64,000 bases of DNA from Onchocerca volvulus (GCA_000499405.2 HG738137.1:5456001-5520000), one strand, 5' to 3'. Positions 37,409-52,500 are shown, counted from the stretch's first letter. Numbers and translations: made by a program. Notes: generated by a model not told the origin, from the sequence alone.

Positions 37409-38906
37409 TATAATAAAACCAAACGGGAAGATAAATGAAGGATGAAGGCGTAATGAATGTAAGAAAAATGAATGAAGTTTTGAAATTACGTTTTCAAAAG
37501 TTCATCAATTATGATTAAGTCATTGGTTAACTCTACTTTATAGAAAGTTTGTTTTCATTTCGTGTATTTATAAGCTGATTTCTTGTTGATCAAGTTTCGC
37601 ATTGTCATTGAGATTGTTTCAGAGGCGATCGCCTGAAACTTTAACTCTTTCGAAAGCCCGCTCAGAAACAATGGGAATTGTATTATGCTTCCTAATATTT
37701 CCCGTCGCATTAATCAAGTATCAATTGTAGTATTTTCGAAATGACAGTAACGTCTTGAAGAGTGACGTAATCATTAGAATCTATGACAAGTTGTAAATAT
37801 GCAGTAAATTTGCCCAACAAACTATCTATGTACATATACAAAATGAAAAAAGATTCAAATAACAGGAGGAAACTGCAAGGAATATTGTAAACAAATGATC
37901 CGAAGTTGAAAATAATATTCTTATCTGTAAAGTTGTTAAAATTTCTCTTCTTTGTCACAATCTGATTAAGCAGATTAGTAATGAGGACTAAGTCAAGCTT
38001 CTTGTTTGCAAAATATAAAAATTGGCTTTTTCGAAATTGTTCAAACTTTCATCAAAATTTCTCAATTTTCATTAAATTGTGAAAGAATTAGTAAATTGAA
38101 AATACTAAAAATAGCTTTAATTTTTTAAGTTTTCAATTTATATTCTTCAATGTGGCAAAAAATCATGATAATAGCATGATGCAATGCACAATGTTTCATT
38201 TTCAACTTATTTGTGCAATTTAAATTTATTTAGTTCTTTCTTTCTGGAAATTCTATTGTGTTATGCTGGAGATGAAGAAGAACTAAACTGACATCTGAGT
38301 TCCTTCCTGCACGGTAAATCATTGGATAATTGTCGCACACATATTTTGGTTATCATTTTTTCTTCTGCATGCAATTTACTTGCATGCAGAAGTTTTGATT
38401 GTTTTAGGTATTTGTTTTGTTTTTGACTTATTTTTAGTTTATTTAAAATTCTTTTTTTGCTACAAAGAAAAAAAAAACAGTTTTCAAAAAAGCAAACTAA
38501 GCAAACTACAGCTTAATCACATTTGACTAAGAATTCTGGCCATACTGTAAAGCAGTTTCATATATCACTGACTTAGAATCCATGGATCATCTTATTCAAT
38601 TCATTTCACTTTTCTTCTTTAATTTCTAACAGATAATTTTTTTTATTCCATCTTTCATTCCACAGAATGTTACAAGAGAGCGATCTTGGACTTCATGCTA
38701 CTTGCAAGCAACATTTGCATTGCATGCTACAAACGTTTTCTTTCCTTATAAAATTTCCTCTTGCTCTATGATTTTCGAAAAAAAAAAAAAAAATTCCGGG
38801 TAAAACACATAAAACAGGTATTATTACATTTATTAGAATAGATAGGGAAAAAACTCGACCATATCTACAAACTTTCAACGAAATATATAAATAACACTGC
38901 GCTTCT
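36764..38906. other. region upstream of TRPM fragment B
   Basis: AT-rich, with a (TAA)n microsatellite at 37317-37405. The missing first exon of fragment B may lie here, but no ATG exon with TRPM similarity was found. The right part is 3' flank of the hydrolase gene. Confidence 0.5.
37317..37405. repeat. (TAA)n / (ATA)n microsatellite
   Basis: About 29 near-perfect trinucleotide units. The poly-Tyr ORF across it on the minus strand is an artefact of this repeat. Confidence 0.95.
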
Positions 38907-40833
38907 TTATTTGTCTTTGCATTTCTCAGATCTCTTTTCTCCTTCAGGTTCTTCAACAGAACGAATAAACTTAGCGACAATATCCATAAATTCATGAGGT
39001 TTTTCGGCATGAACCCAGTGTCCTGCATTAGGAATCACGGAAAACTGCGTATGTGGAAAATGTTTTAAAATCAAAGAATGATCACTTGGCATGACATATT
39101 TTGAAATACCACCTGAAACAAACAGGCAATTTCCATCATACACACCCGTATTCTCTATACTAGAGCTGCCACAAATTTCTCGAATATGACATCCAATAGA
39201 ATCCAAATTCAACCGCCAGCTATACATGTTCTGATTTGTCCATGACAAATTCATCAATAAAAACAGTCGCGTCATTTTATCGGTAATTTCTACTGCCAAT
39301 TCTCGTTCAATTTCAGCACGACTATTCGTCAGATTGACAGATTTCATAGCTTCGACGATTTTTGAAAAAAATACCAAAGAATTGTATCCCTTTGGAGCTA
39401 TATCTTCTACAATTAATGATTTCAGCCGTACATCGCTATCCTTCATTAAGGCAATACGCATAGCTATTTTGCCACCCATTGAATGGCCAAGAAGATGAAC
39501 TTTGGAGAATCCTCCTATTTCTCGCGGCATTATTTCGTCAATAAAATATTGCACATCATTTGCCATCTCAGCGTAAGTCATTATAGGATGCCAAGGGGAA
39601 TTACCTGAAAAGTAAGCAAATTATTAACTAAATTATTCAACTTAATATATAAGATTGTAACAATGGCCGAATCATTAATCATAATTATTACGGTCATAAT
39701 TGTTCCTAGTGTTCTAAATGGAAACAAAACTATCTTGGACTAAATTACTATCTCAAGAAGATATCAGTTCACCCAATAGAAACGAGTGTCGAATTTTCTA
39801 CAGTTTAATGGAAGACTACTCTACGCTCAAAAAATTCTTTGCAAAACATTCTCGAATGAAAATCAAACTGTAATTGCAAAATGAAAATTTTTGCATTTTG
39901 CGGGAATTGCGAAGAACTTAAAAAAGACTGACCACAACTTCAATTCGTATTTCTAATTATTTGAAGTGTTTCTGAATATCAAATTGTAAAACTGCTTTCG
40001 TGATTCTAATTTTGCACATTTGTTTACATAAATAAATGACGTGAGCTGTTGTTTGATCCTTGTCTTCAAGAACGCAGCTCACGCTTTCTTAGTGAATGGT
40101 TGTCCATTACTTCATCCAAATTACACCTATCGAGATTTAGGATGCTGATAATTTTGATGTATGAAAAGCAGAATCAACTCAATAAGAGAATGAAACACAT
40201 TAGTTTCAAACGTTTGATTTATTAAAAGTAAGGAATGTGGAATAAACTATCATAATCTGATACCTACATTGAGTAATAAATCTACTGAACATTCCATTTT
40301 TGATGAGCATTTCAAAAATCAAATCTATTTCAGTAGACATAATGTACGGATAATTCGCAAAAAAAATAAATTAAATAAATGCATTGGTACACTCTGCATG
40401 ATTACTCATGTAAAATAAATCACTGAACTGCGACAGCACCAAAATTTTACGGTTGATAGTCAAGGTAGCCCAATAGTTAGCCATAAGAAATGAGCTTGTT
40501 GAAGTTTTGAAACAAACAAATTACCTGTAAAGCAATATAAATTGCCCGCTGAATCTAATTCTCAGTTCTAGCAAGAACATATCGAAACTAACCATGATTC
40601 CGCAGGTCCAATGTAAATATAACAGTTCTCAAAAGACGACACAGATTATTTGCAATCAATTGCCAATTCGTTTTCTGCCCAAATAATCCATGTAAAATGA
40701 CTACCGGTGACACTCGGCATTCAGCTTCTACTTCACCATCAAATTTATTGAATGTTAATGGAATGGGACGTGAAGACATACGATAAACTTGCATCAATTG
40801 CCTCCATTTGTATTGCCGCAACAAGTCATACAT
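38907..40833 (-). CDS. ABHD11-like alpha/beta hydrolase
   Basis: Two exons, 40593-40833 and 38907-39604, separated by a 988-bp intron, give 312 residues; human ABHD11 has 315. Motifs in order: VVILHGLFGQKTNWQ (oxyanion-hole HG), LDLRNHGNSPWHP spanning the splice junction, the nucleophile elbow GHSMGG (Ser122), VEDIAPKGY, and the catalytic His in NAGHWVHAEKP (His276). The DLRNHG and AEKP signatures are typical of the ABHD11/YbfF group of serine hydrolases. Mammalian ABHD11 is mitochondrial and protects the 2-oxoglutarate dehydrogenase complex; the same role here is inference. The C-terminus is a charged tail (EEPEGEKRSEKCKDK). The N-terminus lacks a strong targeting peptide; the start is the first Met after an acceptor-like TTCAAG and a short upstream exon is possible. 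Confidence 0.9.
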
Positions 40834-42473
40834 CTTGAAGTTAGCATATGCTTTTCATAAACATTGTTTATTGACGATTCGTAGGATTAGCAGTTTAATT
40901 GCTCAGTCTCAAGTTTTAATATAAAAGAATTCTTTTCAAATTCAACGCTAAAAAATAATAAATGAGAGCTCATTCTAGTCCCACATCGTAAAATAATTTT
41001 TATCTTATGTGCCTCTATGTCAGTTTGAAATTCAAATCTCTATATTATCTGCTGAAATTCCTCCAAATTTTATCTTCCAGTAAGCAAGTTTACATTCACA
41101 GCAATGTTTCCAAAGAAAAAATATTAGTTTACTTAAAAGTTCTTTATTTTATATGCATTTTCTAAATAATCAAAAACAATGAAACGCGAAATCAATCAAC
41201 GTTGCAGCTAGTAAAAGAAAACAAAAAACACCCACTCCTAATAAAAAAAATCAAAAGCAAAATCGCAGAATGTCTCAAACACGATTAAAATGGATGGGAG
41301 AATCATAATGAGTAGAGTCATTCCTAAAGCGGTATTTTCTCAAGTATATTACATCTTCACTGGTTTTTACAACATAAATTCATGAATCTATATTTCCGAC
41401 GAATTTGAGCAAAAAAAATCAAATGTTTATCGAGAAAGCTTGAATCTAAGGATAAAAGGATTGTTCTGACTGCACAGTTTCCACAACCTTCTCTTCCTTT
41501 TCCTTGTCCAGTTCTATAAATTTGAATCCGTTCATCGCTAGAAACTTTATCCTTATAAGTCTTACCTGTTATTACTCATCCCAACCGCTAATATTCATGA
41601 AAGAAATCATTTGATGGAACATTTCAGTGATAACATCCTGTTTTGAAACCTTATAACTTCCATAATATGCAACTATGTCGTGCAGTCAGAACAATCCTTT
41701 TATGATTAGATTGCAAGCTTTCTCGACAAATCTCCGATTTCTTTTTTTTTTTTTCTATTACTTGAATAGAACTTAAAATCGGAGAAAAGCGAAGAATTGA
41801 AAACTTGAGAGTAATTATTAAACAGACCAAATGGATGAAATAACTGAAAATTGGTGGGCATAACCTCAGCACTTGATTCTCATGCGTAAATGATATTCAT
41901 GAATATGTAAACTGCTCAACACTTGCAAAGTGATGAAGTTTTCATACGGAACTATGTCTAAGATCATCGGATTTGATAGGAAAATCATATACATCCTAAT
42001 TCTATGTGTATACAGAAGTTTCTATACAACATCTGTTGTACTGAAGCATCCGAAAATTCAAATACTGTATAGCATACAAAGAGAAACACAAAAATAGCAT
42101 AAACACTCGTTCAATGGACACTTGATCAAAAATATGCACAATGATAACAATGTATACAAATTATGACATTACATTTACATCTAAATACCTAAATAGCTTT
42201 GCAGCAATTCTACATAATAGGCATAAATTTATGTTGTAACTTTTACTCAAGATCATTCTTTACATAACCATTCCAGTTACCTAATCAATTAACTAATTCC
42301 TAAGCAAGCACACATAATACTTATTAAAGAAACTACCAAATAAACAACTTTCCTTTTTGAAATCTTGAATCTTATTCTAAGATTTAGAGCGACATATAGT
42401 CTTTAATCTCGAAGGAATACGAAGTGGAATTAAAATGTTTTTTCTTTTTTTATATAAAGATATAAATTCTAAA
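40834..42473. other. intergenic, ABHD11-like to MAP7-like
   Basis: 1.6 kb of AT-rich DNA holding the 3' flank of the MAP7-like gene and the promoter of the hydrolase. No gene is recognised. Confidence 0.5.
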
Positions 42474-45400
42474 TTATTTCATGGCAACAGGTCGATGATT
42501 AACATCGGGCTCAAAGGGCAAATGCCGCACTGTAGAAGAGGAGCCTTCGTGACTGGCAATCGACTCAACAGGTTGACCTGGAAGTGTTATAGACATCGAC
42601 GGGTCAACTGCAGACAATTCATCAGCTAATGACTGACTGGAGCCATTGCGCTGTAGCACAGATAGTAATTTCGGGTTTGTTGTAGCTAGCTTCTGAAAAT
42701 TTAAAAAAAATTTGGAGGTATTCAAATTCCGATTTTTTTTTTTTAATTATTTAAAAATCCTTCAAAAATTATCTGGCAAATCTCTCTCTAACTATAGTGC
42801 CCTATAAATTATCTATATAATGCAGTTGAGAAAATTTAAATTGGGCAAGAGAATTTCGCAGATGTAAAAAAAAAAAAAAAAAAGAACCTGCAGAACAGAA
42901 GCCGTAGTGTGACTGAGAGAATTTTTGATTGGCGTATATTCATTTGATACAGAAATACTAGGCCTATGTTTCATAGCTTCCTGTGAAACAATCTGAAATA
43001 TAATAAACGATCTGTATATTCTGAATGGATAACTACAAAAACTAGAATAACTACTATTTTTCTTCCTATTTATATATCTTTTTTGCGCAAACTCTCGCTG
43101 TGTTACAAATTTTTACTTGAAGGCTATTTTATTGTTCAATGAGTACTGCAGCAATAGCATAATTCTTAAAAGAAGGAAAATAACGAAAACTTACATCAGA
43201 ATTTTCAGTATGCAGAGCTGGTGGGACTATGGCCACTGAAGGTGCATTACCGCGTGTTCGGCTCATGATAGAAGCCAATTTAGCTTTTCGTATTTCACGC
43301 TCACGTTGCTCTTTCTCTAAAAGTTCATCTTGAATTCGACGTTTTTCTTCTAATGAATTTTTCTCTTCCATCAATTTCAAATCTTCTGCAACAGCTTCTA
43401 CTTCATCTGCTTTCAATGTTGAATTATTCTGAGTTGTTGTTTCAACTTTTTCTTTGGTAAAACTTTCGTTTCCCTCAATGGTAGATACATCGTTTTCTTT
43501 CTTATGCTCTATTTCGTAAGATTTTTGAATGATTCCTTCCTTCTGCCTACTGTCTCCACCAACTTCAGGATATCCTTCATTTAAAACTAATGATTCTTTT
43601 TGTACGGATACCTGAAACAGAAGTATTAATAAACCATTTGAAATCAAAATTCATGCTTTTCCGCTTCTACTTCGGAAATTCCAAAAAAAAAAAAAAAAAA
43701 ACAATAAATTTTAAAAATTTGCTTTGAATTTTCCATTGAAGAACAAACCTTTGCTGTACTTTCTACAGTTTCTTGTTCTTCATCAAGTTTAGCCAGCGAT
43801 GAATCTGGACACAGTGAGACAGGACTGCCATGATCTATTTCTGATATTTTCATCACGCCTTGCAATTCAATTCCAGCTTCTTTCAGCACATCATTTTTTT
43901 CCTCTTGTTTCTCAAGCATTTCTGCTTTCTGATCAGTGATCATATTAACCATCGTAACTGTCACTGCAGTATTCGTCTTCACCTCATTCACAGAATTATC
44001 TTCTTTTCCTGATGAAAGATCAAGCAGAGGAACATCTTCAACTGTGGCTTCTATTATTCGGTCCAGTGCACTTTCATTCTCCTTACTATCAATGTCACCG
44101 TCCCTTACATCACTTCTTACAACTTCAGATGCATCGCTTGCAGTTTCCGTCCTCTTCTTCCCACCAGAAATCTCTACCACAGTACTTTTCTCATCCAGCT
44201 TTTTAGTTTCGTTGATGTCAGGAATTAAATTTACTTCTTTCATATCTACGGTATTTCCAGTCGCTGTTGTAGCTATGTCATCCTGAATTTTGACATCATC
44301 TTTTTTCAAAATCATGACTGCTCTATTCATTTGATCACCAGGTAATTTTTTCAGTTTAGCTTCAGCCTTGGTTTCATTATTTGTTTGTAGTCCAACTGAC
44401 TTATGAACTGTTCTTGGCACAGGTTTATCTTTCGAAGCATTAATCTCAGTTTCGGAAGGCCTGAAATGAATAGCATTCACTGGCCTAAAAATTAAAAGAA
44501 AATCCAATCAGTGCATTATATCATGGAAAATCAAACTAGTGCATTATATCATAATTGTTAATCAGTTTGCAAAATGTCACCTAGATTGTACCATTCGATG
44601 TCTCTGTCTATACGCTGGAGGCACATGTTGTTGAACAAGCCTTTTCGTTCTAATTGATACTTCAGTCACTGTGGATGGTGATGTCTTTATAGCAATTGTT
44701 GGACGTTGTACTGGAGGTTGACGAACTACAAAATTTTTTCAAGATACCTACTTATTGCTGTAGAGATAGCATTTGAAATCATATCTCGCCTCATAAAAAA
44801 GTAATTTACATCGTTAATTAGAAAAAACAGTACTTTAAGCAATTAAAAAATAAACTGTAAAATTTCAACAGATTGAAACTGTTCAAGATATCAAAAAAAT
44901 TACCGAATGTTTGGTTGATTTTTGTAGTTTTCTTTGGTTTTGGTGTAATCATCATAGACTGTGTCATGCAATTTGATATACGCTTCTGGTGTGACTTTAA
45001 TTCCGATCGAGCAACGTAAAGGCTTCCAGTCATTGACGTTCCGGGCGTATAATTACGCGAGTCACAAGGTGGTGTCAGTGTTAAATGGCTAGATGAACCA
45101 GATGCTGCAGTTGAACTACGATCAGAAGGCATGAGTTTACGATCACAGATCTGAAAAAAAAAGATTTACATAAAACTATTTTAAAATAGATAGGATAAAC
45201 TACCAAGAATATCTTGTTCAAGTTCAAATTTTTTAGAATCTGAAATATAAGACCTAAAATATAAAACCTTTTGCTCCCTAGTAAGTTGTGTCAGATATTC
45301 CAATTCACGAGGCGTACTGCTGCCGAATGCATATACTGGTCGTGATTTATGCTGTACTGTAAGACGTGACGCCAGTGCATGCACTTTCGCTAACATAGCC

Positions 45401-46578
45401 TAAAAATAAACTGTTAAGAATATAAAATTGCATTAAATAATCTAAAAATTCCAATGAGAGTTTTTCTACTGTTTAGTATGATTGTTGAAAATCGTTATAT
45501 TAATAAAAAATTAATTTTGATTACTTCCTTCTTTTCCTTCTCTTTTTCTGCCAAAACTTGAGTGCGACGATCCAAAACCGCTTTTGCTCGTAACATTTCC
45601 CGTTGCTGAGCTTTCCGTTGTTTTAGTAGACGCTATAAAAGCGAAGACGAGAAGATGCAAAATGCCAATGATGAATGAGTGTATAAGTAGAACTTATAAA
45701 CTATTTACGCTAAGTATCATATACTAATTTGAAACGATGCTTAGAGTGAATGTTTTTTGAACTACAAAAACACTGAATATCGCAGTCAATAAAAAAATCT
45801 CTGACACACCACTAAAAATAATGCAAAGACAAGAATAGTGAATAATGCAGAAATACTACATATATATGGTAATACAAATCTACCTCTTCTTTCTGCGCGA
45901 TAGCTCGAGCCATTTTTTCATCTTGCAGTTTTCTCGCCAATTTCTGTCTGTAAAATAATAATGTGAATAATGCCACTTACACACTCATTCTCGATAAATT
46001 ACTTGTTTTCTGCCAATCTCATGTACTGCAATCTTCCTAGTTCATCCAATTAAATGGTCATCGTACAGAAAAATATTCAAATTACATGGTAAAATTTTTT
46101 CCTGAATTTTTCAACACATACAGTATGTTTATTCCATTTTTTAATTGTAATTCCTAAAAATTAAAAATATTTCACTGATATTAATCTCATATATTTTATC
46201 TCTGATTATTCGTATATTTGGGAACATTTAGTATGTCAACGTCAAGCATCATTGAGGTCTGCTCCCACATAAGTGATGCAAATGATAACAGAACCCTACA
46301 ATCTAATTCCATTTAATTTTCATTGAAATCAATATTGATTTCATGTCTATAAACACATTAGGAAAATTCGATATAATAACTAAAAATAACATTTTACAGA
46401 GCCAATAAACTTTTTTCCTCGAAATGCCAATTCCTTACAAAATTTACAAGTACCTCTGTTCGATTTCTTGTTGTATGATTGCCCGTCGTTTGGCCACTTC
46501 ACCAGCATTGTCCTTCCGAGCTGAACCCAAGTGGTTGGTGCGATTTATTGCTGTGTTCCGAATAACGTCACTCATCAT
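42474..46578 (-). CDS. MAP7/ensconsin-like microtubule-associated protein
   Basis: Ten exons on the minus strand: 46454-46578, 45884-45947, 45525-45632, 45268-45399, 44904-45150, 44581-44725, 43749-44484, 43195-43611, 42888-42992 and 42474-42692, about 765 residues, all phases consistent. Residues 30-99 form a basic, Arg/Lys/Gln/Glu-rich coiled coil, the position of the microtubule-binding coil in MAP7. An AFGSSTPRELEYL motif follows (123-135). A long low-complexity acidic/Ser/Thr region spans about 275-590. A second charged helix at 600-640 ends KLASIMSRTRG, matching the end of the MAP7 domain (typically EEIMKRTR), which binds kinesin-1. The tail (694-765) is Ser-rich and ends HRPVAMK. Ensconsin recruits kinesin-1 to microtubules. 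The alternative extension of exon 45268 into 45181 is open but leads to a frame conflict with the next exon. Family assignment rests on architecture and the RTR motif. Confidence 0.7.
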
Positions 46579-49500
46579 TTATTCGACTTAAAATTAATTT
46601 ATTACTGAATATTCATACAAACAACACCTGATCTACAATTTCGTTGCTACAACAGCAAATAATTTAGAACGAATTAATGATGTTCGAAACATCTGTGCAA
46701 TGATCGTTAATTAAAAATGAAATATCCATCCTAATCTTTGACTTAAATCTAAAAAAACAATATAAATAAATCTGACTAGTTAGAGATAATTTAAGCTCAA
46801 ATTCTTCTAGGAACTAAGTTAGCATGATAATAGCGAAGAGAATTGTAAACATACTAAAAACGCTAAATTTTCTCAGAGATCCAGACTGAATGAGTTACAA
46901 TCACATAATTTCAACTTCTTCTAATAAAACCGATTTATTAAAGTAATACACCAATATGTCTGAATAACTTTAAATGATTAAGTTTTGACATGAGATAACC
47001 TATGGTTACAATGAAGGATACGACGTAAAAAAAAAGAGGAACAAGGATGATGATGCATGTTAGGTAGAACAATTCTTATATTTTCAAAAACACTTCTATA
47101 GGTCTATTTCAATTGAAAATATGGTCGTACAATGTACGGAGGCGAACATGTCGACAAAAACGATTTTGAAATATAATTCGTTAGCAAAAATGTATAAATC
47201 ACGGAAAATAATGACAATTGCAATAATGATATGGATAAACTGAATTATTCTTTGCAATTAAGATGAAGAAAAAGCAAAGAGTTGTGAGAAGTAGAAACTT
47301 GAAATATAATTTTTCTTATCCATCTTGCATCTTATAAGACAAATTGCGTGCTTACTGCAATATATAGAATCCAATTTAGTGAAAAAAGTGTACTAGCATA
47401 TAATTGTATATATTAAATTCAAAAATTACAAGATGCTGTTGTTCAGATAACTCTACCAGTGCAACAATTCATCACTCGCTGTTTCAAAGAATGAATCTGG
47501 ATTACAAGAAGAAAAATACAAAACGATTGTGATGACATATAATAACGTCAACTATTACAGCGTCCTCTAAATGCAGAGGAATCGATTGACAAGAAAACGA
47601 AACTGTCGAATGACTCATTTATACCCAAATTATAGATGAAATGCATCCAATGCGAGATAATTACTTCAAAGTTATGTTTTTTGTCACGAGCCTTGATAAA
47701 ACACTGTCAAGGAATGACTGAGAATGACAATTCAATGTTTTATTTAACACATACTTCGACATATTCTGCTGTGCCACCTTTCAGCATAGCATTAATAAAG
47801 AAAATGATCCGCAGAAATTTGCTCATTAAAAGTTTGAAGAAAAACTTGAACAGGAAAATCGAAAGTATCATTCAAGCTCAATAAATGCCATTCAATTATC
47901 GGCAAACAAACTGTGAAAAAAGAAATGAATGATCCTTCTGTCTCGGATTAGAGAAAAAGACTTATCCACAAAATTGAACATAACATTCGAAACAACTTGC
48001 AAAACATCAAAGCAATTAAAGATAAGGATTTACATACCTCACTTTCCCCGTAATCAGCATCGCGCACGAAATGTCTCATGTCGCTCTGCGATACTAACCT
48101 CTTCTAAATAACGAAATAGTGAAGAACCAACAGAGAGTTTTGACAAGCACTACAATAGAAAATATTCCAAATCATGAGGACTTTGAACGGAAGGAAAAAG
48201 TGATAAGAAGGAAGAGATGAAAGGTCACAGAAGATAACAAATGTACTAAAAAATGCAAATAATTGACAGGATGAACTTGCCTTCTTGATGTTTTCGTCAT
48301 CCAAGACATATGAAGTGCATAAACAAATTGAACAACTAGCTGATATTACTTACCTTACGTTACCCTATCTGTCAACATAACTTTACGTTACCCCACTTGT
48401 CAACAGGTTCTTCTATCCAATGCCCCAACATTTTATCATAAACATAACAACATAATAATAAGAATTAAAATTTTTTCCACTAAATTAATAGTGATAATCA
48501 GCATATCACAATAGACCAAATGAGTCTTAATACTATAAGCTATGTGATCGTCAAATGACACATGAATCAAATGACAGATGTGGTATATGTCAACTTCAAA
48601 GTATTTATGAATTAGAAATAGCTTGTTCATTCCTAATTATGCAGCACCAGAAAGATCTTCTCTGTTACTTCAGCAGAGCAGACGATAAACAAAAACATAA
48701 CTAGACAGTAATTCTTGATGAGAAGCTGCAATAAATTAAGAGAGTTTTGGGGATACGGAACTATGCAAAATAAAAGTCACTGAGCTGGGAGTTTCTTCTT
48801 TGTCTATTTTTTTTTTTCATTTTATCTACATTGATTCGTTTTGTGTTATCTAATCCTGGAGGTTATTCGTTTTCTGGTATTAGTCGGTACATAATTCTAT
48901 TCTTACTGCACGCTGTTTCGATAATTTTTTTTAAATTTTTCTGCCTATTTTGATGGTGCTTTTCGTAATTGAATGTAACCTTTGATATACTGGATGTAGT
49001 ACCATTTGAATTCTAAGATGGCTTTTTCTCGTGTTAATGTTTTATCTTTTTGGTTTACTTTTGTGGCTCTGTTAATGGTTATCAGTCTTTTTTATGTGAG
49101 GTGGTCCCGGCAGTAGTTGGACTTTTATCCTCTTTCAAGAGTCGAGAATCTAGTATGATTTTGGCTTTGCATACTGTTGGTCTTGGCTCTTTGTTGGGTC
49201 ACTACTCCCTATGGTCACTACTCAGAATTTATGTTGCACTGCTATGACTTTGGATTAGATTAGAAAAATAACCTGAACTATTTTTGCACTGTTTGTGGCT
49301 TTCTTCTGAGTTCAGAAGTCAGCCACTCTGACAGTAGCAAATCTTTTACACATGCAACACAATCAGAATACCTGAAAAAATGTCGAATTGACATTATCAC
49401 AATAATAGAATGCATACGTAGCAATACATACAAGTCTTCACACAAAAAGTAAACAACACATTTGGTGGAAATCGATTTCGATGGGACAGATAAAAAAGAG

Positions 49501-52500
49501 AAGTTGCTTGATTTGTGCTTTCTAATCCTTGTCTTCCTAAATAAAATAAGTAAAAAATGATAATTTCTGCTTTACGAAATACTTCAGTTTAGCAACCAAC
49601 TATAAAAAGATTTTAACAATTCGCCAACTCTCAGAATCGTCATTAGAGTGCTACGCAACGATAAATTGTCATTCACGTGTATTGTCAATTACATGATCTC
49701 TTGACCTTTCCCCCCCCCCCTTACTCTCTATTCGCTTCTGGCAATGACCTTTCAGTTAAGGCGATCTTTACATTCTAATGAATATGGTGCTCGAGAATGA
49801 AAAGAACGATTAGCCATCTTTATAAACGGATAATATTTTTAAACAGGCAAGGGACAAAACACAGTGCCGTTGAAAGCCTTCTAACAACGATATCTCAAAA
49901 CTGCCAAACTATGGATAGATTTAATCCTCGTATTGAAACAGATCTTATAATAGTCATGTCTGAAATGTCATTATAATGAACTTTTCTTGTAGGAAAAAAT
50001 TTTCCGCTCGTGTTTGATGGTATATAATTTTCTATCTCAACGTCGAATGATTTCTCGGGTCAGAAGCATCACTACTATTTAAAAGAGTAGAATGGATAAA
50101 GCGATTCTATAAGCAAAATTGTGTTTACTCAAATTTGTAAACATAATTTGCTTAAGTAATCTTACAACTACATCATATCACAGGAAATAGTTTCTGCATT
50201 CAGTTCTAACTGCCTTCATTATCCCTCAAAACAAAGCATTTTTCCTGAACAAGCAAAATGAATTTTAGCAAATAGTGCGCTTCACAAGTTTCTGTAACCC
50301 ATAAATGGCTAACTTTGGGAAAAATGCAGCCATCATGTTTACCAAGTCCTTAATTACTCATTCTACTCTAAACAAACTCTAGTCTTTAGTGGAACAGAAA
50401 TAATAGCATAATCCTGAGATACTGTTTGCGAGAAAAAAAATAGTATCTCAGAATACTGTTCGGAGAAACATTGCAAAAGCAACGTCGAGCAATCGTTAGT
50501 CAGCTGAAATAATGATGGCTTCGATGATTAATAATATAAACTGACCAGCTCACATATTAATCTGGAACACGCAGCAGTATCACCAATCTTCACCTTTCTT
50601 TTCACGAAATTCGATAATTAATTGTCGCATTAAAGTAATTTATTCGTACAGTAATTAGTTACTGATTTAATAGTACTCCTCAGAGTTTTCAAGTTTTAAA
50701 TAGGGAACTGATAGTGATGGCAGAAGATATTACAGAATTAAGAGAAACCACAGCAACTGCAAGAAGATAAATTCATGCATCGCTAGGCAAATAAAATAGA
50801 AAACATTATACTTCTTCAAGCACTCTCCGAATTCTTTTACTTGCAAAAATGAAGGATGAAAAGCGAAAGGAGCAAGACACGTGTAATCGCAACGTTATCA
50901 AAATTATTGTAAACAATCAGCAGAAACTCTTGATGAATCACTCCCATAATCAATCAATCAATCAATCAGTCAATCAAGAGGTTCAGAGTGATGAATGAAT
51001 CTTGTCGATATTATCAATTTTATCGTATTTTCGAAATTTTCTTCGGAGTCTCTGGACTTTTTTCACTTTGTGGTTGTACGATTATTTTCCTTGCAATATC
51101 CACCTTCTTCGAACATTAGCAATGTATAAATTGAATGTCAGTTCAATCAATTTCATTTCCAATTCTAAACTTCTCCTCAGACTTTTCCTCGCGTTGATAT
51201 CAATAAATGACAAAGTTCTTTGGATGTAAAATGTCAAAGAGAAAAGAAGTGAAAATGAGGTGTTACGAAAGAGTCAGAATGAGATGACAATCAGGTCGAA
51301 CATAAGACATTGGGACAAAACTATTCACTTCAAAGGTTTCAATCAAATCTTTCCATCGCCTACTCTCAACTTGGAAGTATCAGTACTACCCAAAATGTCT
51401 CCATTGAATCTTCAAACTCTAAAACCTATTACGAAGTCGCTTATGTCAAATGGTCTTGCGTTTATTCACAAAACTATCGTCATCGCCAGAGAGAAAATGG
51501 AGATGGAGTCAGTTTTTATTAAATGTTACATCTTCATGACGACGTCATTTTTCAGGAATTGTCAAAGGGAAGAGAGAGAAAAGATACTTCAGTTCGAGGG
51601 GAATTCGAATGATTCGGGAAGGGAAGAGCAGTGGCATTGTGGAATAATGTGCTGTACAATGTTATATAAGAGCACGAAAAATAGGAATAAGCATTGATTT
51701 TGTCAATTTAGAAGTAAGCCAAGATATATCTGGGCCTAGAGATAGTAGTAATAGCCTAGGCTGGGACAACAAGATGGCAGTGTCCATGACAACGTTACAC
51801 CAAAAAATAGACAAAGCTAACAGCCCAGTCTACTCTCCTAGGATCAATCATTGGTTGAGAAGATTCGTGGAAAAGAAGGCAATTCATTTGTTATCACTGA
51901 ACTTCTCTCATGTGTCTTAATCTCTCTTGTATGTCCTAGGTATATTCATTCTCTTGTTCATTCTACCAATAACAATTATCTATCTCATTTATCACTCTTA
52001 TCTATAAATTCTTCAGCAAATTGCGCTTTTCATTGGATCATTTCCTTGCAGCTGCTGATAGCATCATTCTTTTCACAGTTTCATCCCCAAATAAATAAGG
52101 TTAGAAGAATTTAAATTCTGCTCCTTCCTATTTGTTATTTTTTCTCGCCAAGTGTTATACCATTTGGAAATAAGTGACAGAACGAATGCAACAAGTGCAT
52201 ATAATGATAATAATACTGATAAAAATAATCCGGAATCATTCATATCAGCAGTTACGACAAATGTTTCATTTGCAGCAGTAGAGAGAAATAAAGTCGACTA
52301 TTTTGCATTTATTCCTTAACTGTCTATAATATTTGATAGGACAATAATCTTAATTTCATTAGAAATCTCCTTCATGAAGTGCTGAGAGGGTGCAAGTATC
52401 CGTACATAAATTCCTTCCCTTGTTCCCTTGTCATTCTTGGTTGCTGATTGTCTTTCCAGATCACTGAGTGATTTGAAAATAAATCCCCGAGAAATTTAAC

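Noticed and set aside
37186..37422. Minus-strand ORF with a long poly-tyrosine run
   Set aside because: It is the translation of a (TAA)n microsatellite and has no flanking domain or splice context.
45181..45267. Extension of MAP7-like exon 4 through KVLYFRSYISDSKK
   Set aside because: It is open but ends in a phase that conflicts with the next exon; ending at 45268 joins cleanly to ICDRKL.
51260..51697. 145-codon ORF in the 8.4-kb gene-poor region
   Set aside because: It overlaps another ORF, has no motif or similarity I recognise and no splice partners. It is best treated as chance.
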